From Platerodrilus igneus (lineage: Eukaryota > Arthropoda > Insecta > Coleoptera > Lycidae), in assembly GCA_036346225.1 (NCBI GenBank), contig JARFIW010001480.1, forward strand, positions 10,075,001-10,139,000: a stretch of 64,000 nucleotides of DNA, given 5' to 3'. Positions 47,162 to 58,480 of this stretch are shown here, in pieces (within the stretch, counting starts at the first letter, position 1; every line of letters starts with the position of its first letter). Below the pieces are notes generated by a model. The model did not search any database, was not told the DNA's origin, and saw nothing but the letters and a program-made list of their open reading frames with translations. Made by a program: the position numbers and the translations under genes.

Positions 47162-47707
47162 GTTAAGGTTCGGGCCTTGGGAGCTGCGTTTTAAAAAAAA
47201 AACACTTTCAAACTTCTTAACAAATTTATTTAATTAAACAGAATTGAATATGGAATTTTACAAACTGGATTTAATATTACTTTAAGTCGAAAAAGAATTA
47301 AATGTACTATTTTGAGTAGTCTAAGCAACTGCAATGTTAAAGCTGAACACTTTGACTGCCGGGTCCTGGAGCTCCCGGGCTATTTATAATGTCCCTACCC
47401 CCTCACATGGCTATGAAAACTTGCAGAGCTCATGTCTGCTTATTCTTAATTCTATACTTTGTTACAATGTTATAATCTTATTTTCTAGGTAATTGCGGTA
47501 TCTTGACCGTCTATGACCTGCCACCTGCAGTGTCACTATCGTCTGGATACAAAGTATTGCATCCGTTCTTATGAACTGTTAATAAACTTTATTAATTGTC
47601 CTTGTATTACATTGTTACACTTCACTTAGTAACTTCTTAATAATTTCTAATAATTTCCTATTAGGTTCTATTTTATAATACATACATCAATTGGGAGAAA
47701 TGTAACT
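47161..47707 (-). repeat. Errantivirus 5' LTR
   Basis: A 547-bp LTR with the same AGTTA...TAACT ends as the 3' LTR. The CGCT duplication follows at 47708-47711. It would carry the viral promoter and start site. Confidence 0.94.
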
Positions 47708-47721
47708 CGCTTCGTTTACAC

Positions 47722-48488
47722 CACTGGCGGCCTTAGACTCTGCGGGACCCTGGGCAAAAAGTTTTTGTGCGGCCTTTTTATCGTAAAATCAAAATTTAAA
47801 GCTATTGAAATGCGGACTTACGTTTTTTGGTAAAAGTCCAAAAGATTTCAATATTACCAAAGATACTGATTTTTATTGTTAACATAATAAAATGTTTTAC
47901 ATGAATGTATTAGGATCAAATGAATTGTAATTTAATATTTAAAAGTAACTTCAACATAAATGTAGAAAATAAACAAAACATGAAAATAAAAAAGAACCAC
48001 CAATTAACAATTACAATGAATAAAATAACCGTACTTAATTTGAACACTGATTATCTGTAGGGAGAACAACCAACAACAAAAGAAATATTACAGTGGCACC
48101 TTACAAAAGATAATGAAGTTTGTAAAGTGTGCAGTCTTAAGAAGATTCAAAGATTTTAGGTACACAATGTAGCTGCTTAGTGCTTTCTTATATTTATCTT
48201 TGTCCTTGACAAGACGTTTCATTATTTGTTATTGTAAGCATGGAAGTTTCTTACAGTATTCATTCGCTCGAAGAAGGTGACTAGGATTGTAACTGTAAAC
48301 TACACAATATGTACTAGGTATTTTATAGATTTATGATTCACAAAGCTATACTCTAAACAGTTTTGCTATCTTTTTAAATAAAGTGTAACTCAAATGCTTA
48401 AAATATGCATTGCGGTGCGGGAGGGGGCTTTTGTTCGCGGGGCCCTAGGCAGTCTCCCAGTTCGCCCCCCCCCCCAAGGCCGCCACTG
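47722..48488. mobile_element. Non-autonomous hAT element
   Basis: A perfect 8-bp target duplication, gtttacac, flanks it (47714-47721 and 48489-48496). The ends are inverted: left CACTGGCGGCCTTAG, right (inverted) CAGTGGCGGCCTTGG, followed by related GGGACCCTGGGC and CCTAGGGCCCC stretches. Size of 767 bp, 8-bp duplication and CAGTGGCGG ends are those of the hAT superfamily. No transposase is encoded, so it would need enzyme from elsewhere. Confidence 0.92.
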
Positions 48489-48653
48489 GTTTACACGATT
48501 TTTCAAAGCCAGACAAGGAAAGGGACGGTTAGATAGTAATTTCATATTTGCATCCTCATTAATACAATTCGCTGTGCCCAAGTAACAGTATTAATTTAGG
48601 TTTGTCCAAGTATTAGACCTATAATAGCAAAATTAGCGACGACCTAGGGCTAG

Positions 48654-48659
48654 TCACAG

Positions 48660-48707
<48 letters not shown>

Positions 48708-48730
48708 ACGTGATAAAGAGGTCACGAGAT
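48654..48730. repeat. (TA)n tract with inverted flanks, site 3
   Basis: TCACAGCAA, then an uninterrupted (TA)n of about 45 bp, then TTGACGTGATAAAGAGGTCAC. The flanks are near-perfect inverted copies (TCAC..CAATATA against TATATTG..GTGA). The right side shares the GGTCA box with sites 2 and 4. Confidence 0.75.
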
Positions 48731-51700
48731 GTCATTGAAATCCAAATCCTATAATTAAAGCCAACCCAAATAGAAGTAAACCGGAAAAATTGAAATTTCC
48801 GAAGATTCATGTTTCACCCTGTATATAAATATAAGCCTATGGCATGTACAAAGCCATTTATTTTATTACCATAAAGATATATTTGGTTTATGTGCCGTAA
48901 CGCTTGGAATATTGTCAGTTTTACGCATTTCACTTAAAACAAAATTACAATCAATATTGTTAAAAATAACGATTTAATCTTTAAAAATATTCGTTCCAAC
49001 GCATTTTATTTACCGTGAAAGCAAATATTTTCTTTTTATATTTGTTAAGAATACTAATCTTATTGCATTTGTAAAATATAGACAAATCCTTATTAATTAT
49101 GTGTGTAGATATGACATTTAAATTCATTTAGGGGTTTTAAATAAAACAAATCTGAAAGATTCTTTATTAATCTGCACGAATACGTCAAATTCTAAAAATA
49201 TCGTATAAATACCTAATTAATAAATAAACATTTATTCAAAGGACTCGTGCGCTATTAAAAAAAGCAATAAAGATCGATAAGAATTATTTTATAGGTTTCT
49301 GTCTCTTTAAGATAGAATGCGACCGCCACATTAACTTCGTTTAATCAGACAAGAATCGACAACGCCTTGCTATGCCCGTAAATCATTCGGCCGCAGCGTT
49401 TTGACACTAATTAGGTCTTTAAAACTGTGGAATTCCCAGAAATATTACATAACCTATAGGACTAAGATTCTAATTAAATCCTGAAAAATCTGAAGAGTCA
49501 TGACGTAGTTAGGTAATTTGTATATATAAGCGGGAACTTTACTAAAGAGATTCATTCTATTCAATTTACGCGATCGACAATGTAAAATTCAAGATTCCTT
49601 TACAAACCTAGTAACCTAGTAACGTTGATTATAAAGCCAAAATAACATGTCGATTTGCATGAAGCTTATACGTTTAAATAATTTCAAGCGTGGAAGTTTG
49701 AAGTATAATTTGTTCTATAAAGGTTGAACGTTCTTCAATACAGAAACTACTCTAAAACTAATTAATTAAAAATAGAAAATGCACTTTTAAATTAAGATTC
49801 TAAATGGAGATTTCAAATTATATGAACAAAACTGGTAAGCTGAGCCTTTAACGTTAATTTAAAAATGAAAGCAGAAGGTTTTTACTACCTTTAAATACGA
49901 AAAGTGCTATTGGTTTCCGCAAGTATTAATTTTAAGTTCTTTTGTAACTAATATTTGAGTATTTTGTCATTTGAATTTAAGGTAGAATAAGTCTTAATCA
50001 TATAATTTTTTTGTAAGGATATTTACCAGAAAGTTCGAAACATATTGACCTTTTAAATAGACTATATGTCAAGAATTTTTTGTCCAACACCTTTACAAGC
50101 ATGGGAGAAGAGAAGAGGTTTCAGTTCTGTAAATTTTAACAAAGATTAGGTACGGAATATTTTAATAATTAAGTAAATTTTATAACGTATTTCATACCTT
50201 ACTGTTTGGGTTAACTAGTTAGGGGTTATTTTTATATCCCCAAATGTGACCAGTAATCTTTAAGGAAGGATTTCCTTAAAATGATGGAACGCAAATATCT
50301 TCCGACTATGCTAGGGGTCTATTCCTTGGGCAGAGCTTATGAGGATTGGTCGTGGTTCTTTTTACAAAGAATTATTTTATTACTAGGGCTAGATTCTCAA
50401 CAAAACAGGGGTTTGAATAGGGCGCCACCAAGTCATTAACTTTAAACACAGGGTTTCCCTAAGGGGGACTTGGGCGTCCTTAGGGAGGAATACCGTATTA
50501 ACTGCTAACGCAGGAGCTGTAAAGAAAATTTAATTAAATATACAAAAATGAGGACACAAGAGGTATTCTCTTGCTACTTCGTATAAAAAAAACAACAAAG
50601 ATTAGTCAGGCAACAATAATATGAACACAGATTTTATGCTTCAAATTCTGAAAAGGCTATTAAAGCTTCTTGTTAAATTGGATTTACCACTTTACTCTAT
50701 TTGATCTTATACTTTGTTACCCTACTTCTGAACGTACCTGTTCAGAATAAAACAATTAATTAAGAAAATTAAATGTTGCTTCTTTAATTAAAATTGTTCT
50801 TTCATAAAAATTGTAGATATAAATTTCATGTTTAAGAAAAGATGATACAAGTTTCATCTACTCATAAGGTAGGATTATATATTCAAAAAAAAATATCAAA
50901 AACTCTAAATGTTGCTTTAGTTACAAAAGTTTAACTTGAATTTATACCAAAAATATCAGATCTGTTTTTTCTGTTTACATATTTATAAAACTTTAACTAC
51001 TTTGTCTATTAATTCATTATTCAAAAATTGTAAGTGAAATCATGAATATATGAAACATCAATAAGAACTCTTTAGGTTTGCCTAACTTCATAAAATTTAG
51101 TAACTGTATTTATACTGAACTAGTATTGACAATAAAGATTTACTAAGGTCCTTCTTAATTTGCGAAACGGATTTATGATAATAGATAGTTACAAAAATAT
51201 TTTCTGAAGCAGCCTCGTATCAAAGATCACCAAATGTAGACGTGATGCAAGAATAATTCTAATCTCTTACCTTGGCTCTGCAGGTGTTGTTTACATGTTG
51301 TCGTTACAACATGTTAGGGCAGGTGTTAATACATACGTTTTTCAGAAAACAAGTGACGTAAAATCCACATGTTCCACAGAACACGAACAGCTGCGTGACC
51401 CTTGGACCGGACCATACTAACTTCCATGCGTTTTTGTTATACGCACAAACTGGACCAACCAAATTCCAATACTAAACTTAGATGTTCTACTGTGTGTAAA
51501 TCTTGAACAAAAGTTTCAACAGTACCATATCAATGCACCATCGGTTTTAATTTCCAAACCATAAAAATTTCTACATACTTTGTATAACGTTTCCTTAAAA
51601 TTCGCACTTATTGTTTTCTCCATAACATTACATAAAATCCAATTATCCATCGTATGGTTGAAGGACGTTCATATTGGATCGATACCCTATCGCAAAGTTG

Positions 51701-52671
51701 ACGTGAATGAACCATAAATTGATACTCGCAGGTGCAAAAGTAGAATTTATATCTTCTTTAAATACAGCATACTCGCTGCCTTATTTTATAAAACCAGATA
51801 ATACAAAACGACTTCTTGAAAGTTAAGAATTATAAAGTAAATATTTAATTGAAGATTTTCTACGAAGCGTTGAAAAACATGTTTTATCGTAACTTTTACG
51901 AAATTATTAAAGGAATATTTTAAGTGCTATTTACACAAATGTCCAAAGAATTATTAAATGAATTTATCAAAGGAATTATCCAAACGAAGTTATTTATTAA
52001 AAGTCATTTAAAAACGTCGTTAAAAAGAACGTTATAACAAAAGAAAAGAAAAAATACGAAAAGAGCGCATCGTTAAAACACAAAGCCTAGTGTTCAGCGC
52101 ACCAGGGCTCCACTACCGCACAAAGGCCAGACGCAAGTTATATGCCAGAACCCTTATTAGTTCCATAATCGTTCTCGACGAGAGCTCTAGCTAATGTCAG
52201 TGCAGATGTGCTATGCACGAAACAGGAAAGCTGTTTGGTCTTGGTAATAATTGTATTGACATTCGGCGCCTGATGTTCGCAACCAAACTAGCATTTCTGT
52301 ATGGCGGTTAGCACGTACAATACTGGTATTTATTTGTTCAAAAATGGTTTGCATGATATTAATGACTATACTAGAGTTATTAGAACTAAAAATTCGTTGA
52401 TGTTCTGCAGTGGTTAAAAAAACTGTTACAATTTAGAAAATTAAATAAAATTATGCTGTAAACTGTTCTGTATTCTTTTGTATGAAAGAAAATGTTTTTG
52501 AATGTATAGATGTTTCTTAAGATTGCTGTGTTTGATTTCAGTTTGTAAATTCATATACTTCCGTTGAGCTAGCCAGGAAAAAAAGTTAGAAAGAAAGGTA
52601 AGTTAATAGTTTCATTTACCATTGCTGTACCGTGTCACAGCACTCTTTTAGTGACGCCCAACACGAGGCAT
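48731..52671. other. AT-rich non-coding stretch
   Basis: Nearly 4 kb without a supportable reading frame. The only structure is the diverged repeat at 50312-50436. Confidence 0.5.
50312..50436. repeat. Diverged repeat shared with 830-920, copy 2
   Basis: GGGGTCTATTCCT, a TTATGAGGATTGG stretch, then GGGCGCCACCAAGTCA occur in the same order as at 830-920, about 40 bp further apart. It is likely a remnant of the same old element family. Confidence 0.45.
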
Positions 52672-52716
52672 TATCACAGCAATATATATGTATATAATTG
52701 ATACGATTAGGGGGTC
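52672..52716. repeat. Short TA core with inverted flanks, site 4
   Basis: TATCACAGCAA, then a short ATATATATGTATATAA core, then TTGATACGATTAGGGGGTCA. The left flank matches site 3 and the inverted right flank of site 1. The core is short here, so the flanks define the family, not the TA length. Confidence 0.65.
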
Positions 52717-53515
52717 ATCAGAAAGTAATATAACACACTTTCGTGAATACACAGTACTTCAAACTAAAGCAAAATAACGAAACTTTTAAAAGAAGATCAA
52801 ATTTTGCAAATACTCAGTTTTATAATAGCGTATTTGTAGAAACGCTCAGTATTTTACTTATGAAGGCATACAATCGGTAATTAAAAAGGATTCATTCTTA
52901 ATCACGAAGGAATCATGTTTTTAGATAACAATATGGATATTCTGCAAGTAAAAATATTTTTTTGATAGAATTTCTCATTCATAAATTTGCTATCGAAGTA
53001 CTCGACGTGTAAATGCGACTATTACCAAATATTATGAAGCCGCGTAGACGAACGCGTTTTAAAAGATTTCGTTTGATACTTTATAAAGAATCCAATATTA
53101 TAGTACGTAAGCGTATACTTTTTGCAGGAAGTAGCGTGTATAATAATGCTAAACATACGGTTGTATTTTTGACGAAAAGCGCGTATATAATATTCAATTG
53201 AAAAGTAAGGAAATGATTCATTAAACTTCGAGAAAATTCCATTGATAGTAAAACGGAATGGACATTCAAATTAGCAGTTACAATATAAGATAAAACAATT
53301 GACGAACGCCATAAATCAAGCAATAATCATCGTATAAATGAGGCGAATGACTAATAATTAATGACGAATAAGATAACGCGTGTAACTTAATTAAGAATAG
53401 TTTGGGGCTTTTTGAAAGCCAAGCTCTGTAAATGTTGCATCTTTAGACGATTCTAGATCCTACGTAGGCAGAGGACCCTCTAAATTTTAACGAAATAGAA
53501 TATATATATGAAAAC
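52717..53515. other. AT-rich non-coding stretch
   Basis: No supportable gene. The 62-codon frame at 53013-53201 is basic and low-complexity, without a recognised motif. Confidence 0.5.
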
Positions 53516-54536
53516 CTAAAGATTGTTGGATTGTTCTAGGCAGGTTGGAATTTCCTCTGACTTCTTTGTGCACTGGACTGCGGTAAGCTGTTTACTGCAT
53601 GTCACTCGCTTTGGTTTGAAGCCGCAGTTGAGGCTGGAATGTACATAGCGTGGACACGCGAAGCATTGCGGAATCTTCAGGCGGGCTTCGAATGCCATGA
53701 CCTTCACGCCGTTGCAGCACAGGAACTCTCGGAGGTTGTAAATGTTTATCGAAAATTCGAGGTTCGGCAGGATAACGAGAAAGGTCTTTGCCCTGACACG
53801 GTCCACTTGAGTAATGTTAGACGAGCATTTTTCACAAAAGTACATCCTCGATCGGATGGGTGGTAAAATGGAGGTATCGTGTGTGTGTGTGTTGTCGCGC
53901 ATGTTAAAGATCTTTACCTTGCTTGGAACAGCAATGGTTTGACAAAATTTTTCAGGTAAAGAAAACGCGTTTCTCGGCCAATGTAGTACCTTCGCGTGGA
54001 GCATTGGAAAATCAAACGAGTGTAGTGTTTGTCCCGTTCTTGTAGCGTGTTTACATGCGTGACGGCGTACCCAGATCTGATAGTTACCCCTTGACATCGT
54101 CTACGATAATACAGGCTTCCAGCCCTTTGTTAGCGACCTTCAGTTCGCTTTCGGTTTTCAATTCGTTTGTGAACAACTCGGCAGCTCCTCACTTTAGGTA
54201 GTCCCAAATAAATAGAAATTCGGTAACGTCGATAGCGTGGATGCGAGCATCTAGACCTGATGCTCTAATGTCGACGGTTTCCTTTAATAATTGTAGAAGG
54301 TTTCTGGCGTGTTGTACGAAGGTGGCAAGTCTGTGTGGTAAATTCACAGTATTTTTATGTTGTTGGAGAGAGCAACAGACGTTCTCTTAAGTGCGTTTTT
54401 TGAGATTGATGCGTCAGCGGAGCGTAATTTGGCATAGGCTGTTGTGTTAATGTCATCGGTCCGTGTAACTGTTTGATGCTCAGAAAGCAGTTAAGTTCAG
54501 ATGTCGGTTTGTGTACTTGCGGAGTTTTTATTAGTT
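53516..54536 (-). pseudogene. Jockey-2 ORF1, main part
   Basis: Right of the SINE the minus strand gives VDIRASGLDARIHAIDV and SELKVANKGLEACIIVDDV, parallel to DIRASEQGARILTES and REVVVKGLEVNIMVEDV in Jockey-1. Left of the SINE it gives YNLREFLCCNGVKVMAFEA and the C2HC knuckle CFACPRYVHSSLNC (53624-53665). Family members bind element RNA with this protein. In-frame stops, the SINE and the solo LTR inactivate it. The apparent 193-codon frame 53516-54097 is partly SINE sequence. Confidence 0.82.
53780..54014 (+). mobile_element. tRNA-derived SINE, copy 4, 5'-truncated
   Basis: The body and tail match copies 1-3 (GAGCATTTTTCACAAAA, GTTAAAGATC, GGAGCATTGGAAAATCA). The tRNA head is lost except for AAGGTC and GACACGGTCC, with an internal deletion. 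A short flanking repeat, aacgag, lies at 53774-53779 and 54015-54020. The orientation relative to Jockey ORF1 is the same as for copy 1. Confidence 0.88.
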
Positions 54537-56326
54537 TGTAACATTATTTTGTAATGTTAACGAATAAACAGATCAATTAATTAAAATTCAGTAACTTGTA
54601 TAAAATATAGACAAAAATTCCACAATAAATTACTTTGTATTTTAGTTAGGCTCCCTTATAATAAAAGACCAGGGTTACAGATAGCTTCAGGCTACTAAAC
54701 TATTAGAAATTCACGCGGCAGGTCATGATTTAAAGGTCTACCCTTGTAAATCAAATACAATAAACCTCTTAAAGTTTAGGTCGGTTACAGATTGACGAAT
54801 CTGATAAAATTAAAATGGAATAGTACCTTTTAGCGTAAATAAAGGAAAGCAAATTTTCTGTTTGAAAAACTTAATCTTCTTAATATATTCGTTGATTGAC
54901 AGCGGGTTATAGAAAACGAAACATTATAAATAGCGAAGACTATTTCCAATTTGATTTGTTCAAAGATTACAAGTAATTTTAAGTAGTCTGGAGACATCCA
55001 TTGTATTTAAAATCCATTTCGGCTCAAGTAGGTTAGCCCGTCTTTGTTAATGGCAGACTACTGTCGCCATAGGTATGGTCCACATTTCAATAATTAAGAA
55101 ATTCTTAGAAGGTACAATATAATTTAAACCCTTGGGAAAATAATTGCTTCCGTGACTCTCATCTAAAAAGGGGTTGGATTTGGTTTCTGAAATCTTGTTC
55201 TGTGGGAGGTTCTGTTCAGTCATTGGATAACAGAAAATGACGTACATAATGATTAGGGTAGGAATTAGTCTATATAACTGAAGGCTTTAGCCAAAGACAG
55301 AGAGTTTTTCCAATGGGGCTGTCCGTGGTCAAGAAGTAGAAAGAAACGTAGTTCGCGGGTAGCGTTCTCCGGCATCACGGATAGAATATTTCACTTCGTA
55401 TCACGATAGTAAAAATTGGAAAGGAGTGATAACTCTTCCAATTCGCGAGGGTTATGCCCATATGTTCGCGGATTTATAGTGATACAAGGTAAATAATAAA
55501 AAGCTTGTAGGCGTGTGACGCACAAGTAAGTGATATTGTCAAGAAGATCCTGCCGGGTTCGTGTGCCAGTCAATTCTTTAAAAATTACAAACAGAAGCAA
55601 CAAGCGAGATTCTCTCCCCCAATTTAAGAACTGTTCTACGTTGGAAGACAAACCCTCAAACAATGGACAATTTTTAGTAAGTTTTATAGTTAAGTAGCAT
55701 GACCAATTTTTAGTTAATTTATTTGTTAGGACGTTTTGGCCATAAACCGTAGGATTAATTTAGTGTAAGATTTATAATATAAGTTTTCTTTCATATACAA
55801 GTGTTTGAGAACTACTTATGTACTCAAAATTTTCATAAATTCCATAGTCACCTATTCACTTAAATTTCTAACTTAAAATCAATGAATGTAAGAGGTTCAC
55901 GTTTCTTGCTCTGTGAATTAAATAGTTTTGTTTGCCGTTGATTAAGTCAATAGTTTTTTTTATTTTCTTATCATGGAAGTTGCATAAGTAGTAAAAAAGT
56001 GAGGAATTGATTAAAAGGAACAATTGTCCTCGTTGGGATGACAAGTCTCTCAAGGTTTTGTACGAACATTTGGACATTCTCGACTTGTCTGGCGCCCTTG
56101 GCAATTGTCATTAAGCCACAATATTTTCTGAAAGGTAAGTGCCAAATCTTTTGTAGTATATTATAAATTAATTTAACCCTTTTTGCAGAATTTTAACCCT
56201 CTATATGATCCACGACCTTCCGCTAGCTAGTGCCGGTGACCCCCCTTTCATTTTGGTTTTACAGGCCGCCCCCATTTTATAATTTCACTGGAAAATATAT
56301 ACGTAGTAGCTTTTCCGCCTGTAACA
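54537..56326 (+). mobile_element. Solo LTR of the 17.8-26.6 kb Ty3/gypsy family
   Basis: About 1790 bp match the inverted LTRs at 17783 and 24779, with the same TGTAACA...CCTGTAACA ends. A 4-bp flanking repeat, agtt, lies at 54533-54536 and 56327-56330. No internal sequence is present, so it arose by recombination between two LTRs of a full insertion. It is more diverged than the LTR pair is from each other. Confidence 0.93.
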
Positions 56327-56485
56327 AGTTTTCCTCGTCGCTTCGGCCTCAGAGGCGGAGGATTTGTCGTCCTCTGGATTCACGGCCGCTGATGGATTCT
56401 ATCTCCATGTCGGACTCGATGTCCGTTATTGTGACGGAAGCCTTCTTTTTTAAGCTGACTTTGGTGACGAAGCTCGTGGTCGACA
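56327..56485 (-). pseudogene. Jockey-2 ORF1, N-terminal piece
   Basis: From the ATG at 56483-56485 the frame reads MSTTSFVTKVSLKKKASVTI, then an acidic/serine stretch, comparable with the MSETTVKDFLKKRACVI start of Jockey-1. It reaches a stop just before the solo LTR. The ORF1 text continues on the other side of the LTR. Confidence 0.65.
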
Positions 56486-58240
56486 TTGCTCTATAAAGAA
56501 CAGGAGAATTCTAAATAAGAGTTTTAATTCAATTAAGAATTGGTCCAAAGACAGTAGTGTATCAAACTTTAATGTACACCAAATGCAGAAGCCCGTGGTG
56601 CATACCTCGCAGATTGATGATTGAGATGACTCAAGAACTGGTCCGCTAAGTGAAAGGAAGCTGCTGAAGGTGACTGATACGCTCGCTCTCGAATTCGGAT
56701 TAGAATTTTCGTACGAATGAGGTAAGCTTAGCCGACATCCTCTGAAACGATCCTAGACGTTAATTAATCAAGATCGTTGCATTGTGGAAGTGTAAAATTA
56801 CAAACTTTACTTCTCTTACTATGAAGACTACTTCAACACGCAAGCTTTTATTTTTAATTTGTTATGTAATAGGATATAAAAATGCTAATGGTTAATCTTC
56901 ATTTTAAATAAACTTTTATAAATTCAAGCACCGTTACAACTTTTACATTATTTATGTAGAACCAACTTTTTTCTTAGAAAGTAGAATAATACTAAAACCC
57001 AAAAAAATTACAAAACCTTTTAAACGAGCCACTTTTAAAGCTTTTAATATCATGTTTAATCTTTAGAGTGGTCTGTAATGCTCCAACGCTTTCTAATTAT
57101 TTTATTAACAAAAATTGAACATCTTCAAAGTCTAATTTGAATGGTATTAAAACAATGCTTGAGCCTTAATAAGTTATAGTAAATTGGTGTTTTACTGTAG
57201 GTTAATAGCATTAGGAAACATAAGAAATGCATTGTATTGATTGTGGCATTTTCACAAGAACTTGCGTGTTTCGAGCTTAACATTATCCCTAATGAGAATT
57301 ATATATAAATAGCAATTGTTAGTAAGTTTTCTTTGGATTCTTACATATTTAATGTATATAGATTACATCATTATGTACGTTTCATTGAGTGGCAGTACTT
57401 GTATTTTAAGATATCATTAATTTATAAGCGTGAACTTAGTACCACGACAGAGGGTGCAAATTAACTAAAGTTAAGCCGTTTTTACGGCTATAAGTTTTAA
57501 ACATGTAATATACTTATTATTCTCGTACAACGTATCGTAAAAGTTATGAAACTAACTATTTGTGAAAATTGCAGTCTTAGATAATAAATTAATTTCTGAA
57601 TCCCAGCATAGGTTTTTGCCTAATAATACAGACCAACACGATTTTTGTTTCCTGATGTCTGATGGGTGTTTTTAGTCGCTGAAACCGAATCTGCACTCAG
57701 AATTTTCGTATCGCCCTCAGGTATTAAGATATTCGTCAAAAATGTTTTACGTCGTAAAACATTGTATCGAACGTCTGACATCATTGGCATGTAGACAGCG
57801 CCGTGTCTGGCGAAGGTTGTAGAAATCACTGGAGAGACATTGGCTTGTATTAGGATGAATGAGGTGATCTAGATATGTTAATTATAGGGAAGGACCAATT
57901 GCTTTTGTAGCAATACCGATGGCAGTGTAGCGGTTATGTTATAAATAAAGCAACTACAACAAACTACTTAATAAAGGGTATAAATACCTTAAAGCCTGTG
58001 CCGCTCGGAGCAATAAAAGTCACACACAAAAGGGTTAGCGGACAACCAAGAACACGCACGTTGGGTGATGGTGTCGCTTCCAAAAGCTCTCATACAACTC
58101 TCTTCTGTAACGGTTCGAGTACCACTGTCACTTCACGCACTCCCACTGTCGGCATAAATGTTTCACTAAAAACTGTAGGATACCCGCACTAATAGTATTT
58201 ATTGTCACCAATACCAATAAATGTTCGATGATGACGTAAC
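56486..58240. other. Spacer; may include the BEL 3' LTR at its right end
   Basis: No gene is recognised. On the minus strand a possible LTR start, TGTTACGTCATC, ends at about 58247, 230 nt after the BEL stop codon. I cannot confirm it because the other LTR is not in the window. Confidence 0.4.
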
Positions 58241-58480
58241 ATACCGCCAACCAAATTCATAGAATTTTGAAAAGGAGGGAAGTAGGTTGGGTGAAGGAAA
58301 TCACATGGGATTTGACCTTGCTAGGAAAACAGGTAACGAAAGATAGGGTGGTACACTACAGCGAGCGATATTACCAACTATGCAAAAATAAAAATATATA
58401 TCTAAATAAGCAAATATTTAAAAATAATATACTACTATACATGTAAGAAATGTGTATATACATCTAAACATAAAATAAAA

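Larger units (their letters stand above)
38134..47707 (-). mobile_element. Gypsy-type errantivirus provirus, complete, defective
   Basis: Two 547-bp LTRs with AGTTA...TAACT ends bracket gag, pol and env on the minus strand. A perfect 4-bp target duplication, CGCT, lies at 38130-38133 and 47708-47711. The serine-tRNA type primer binding site and a polypurine tract sit at the expected places. The 9.6-kb insect endogenous retrovirus is broken by many frameshifts and stops and by a SINE in env. Confidence 0.95.
53516..56485 (-). mobile_element. Jockey-clade retrotransposon ORF1 relic (Jockey-2), host to two insertions
   Basis: Jockey ORF1 sequence on the minus strand runs from an ATG at 56483-56485 (MSTTSFVTKVSLKKKASVTI) to the zinc-knuckle region at about 53.6 kb. 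A solo LTR (54537-56326) and a SINE (53780-54014) split it. Removing the two insertions in thought leaves about 1 kb of ORF1 that aligns with Jockey-1. ORF2 is absent. Confidence 0.82.

Noticed and set aside
48390..48585. Overlapping 63-codon frames on both strands near 48.4 kb
   Set aside because: They lie in the GC-rich terminal inverted repeat of the hAT element and have no coding features.
51260..51320. Splice-site-like TTACCTTGG and CTGCAGGTG phrases suggesting a host exon
   Set aside because: No open coding stretch or protein motif accompanies them, and such short phrases occur by chance.
53516..54097. 193-codon frame as one protein
   Set aside because: It crosses SINE-4, so most of its first two thirds is SINE-derived; only the Jockey ORF1 knuckle part is real.
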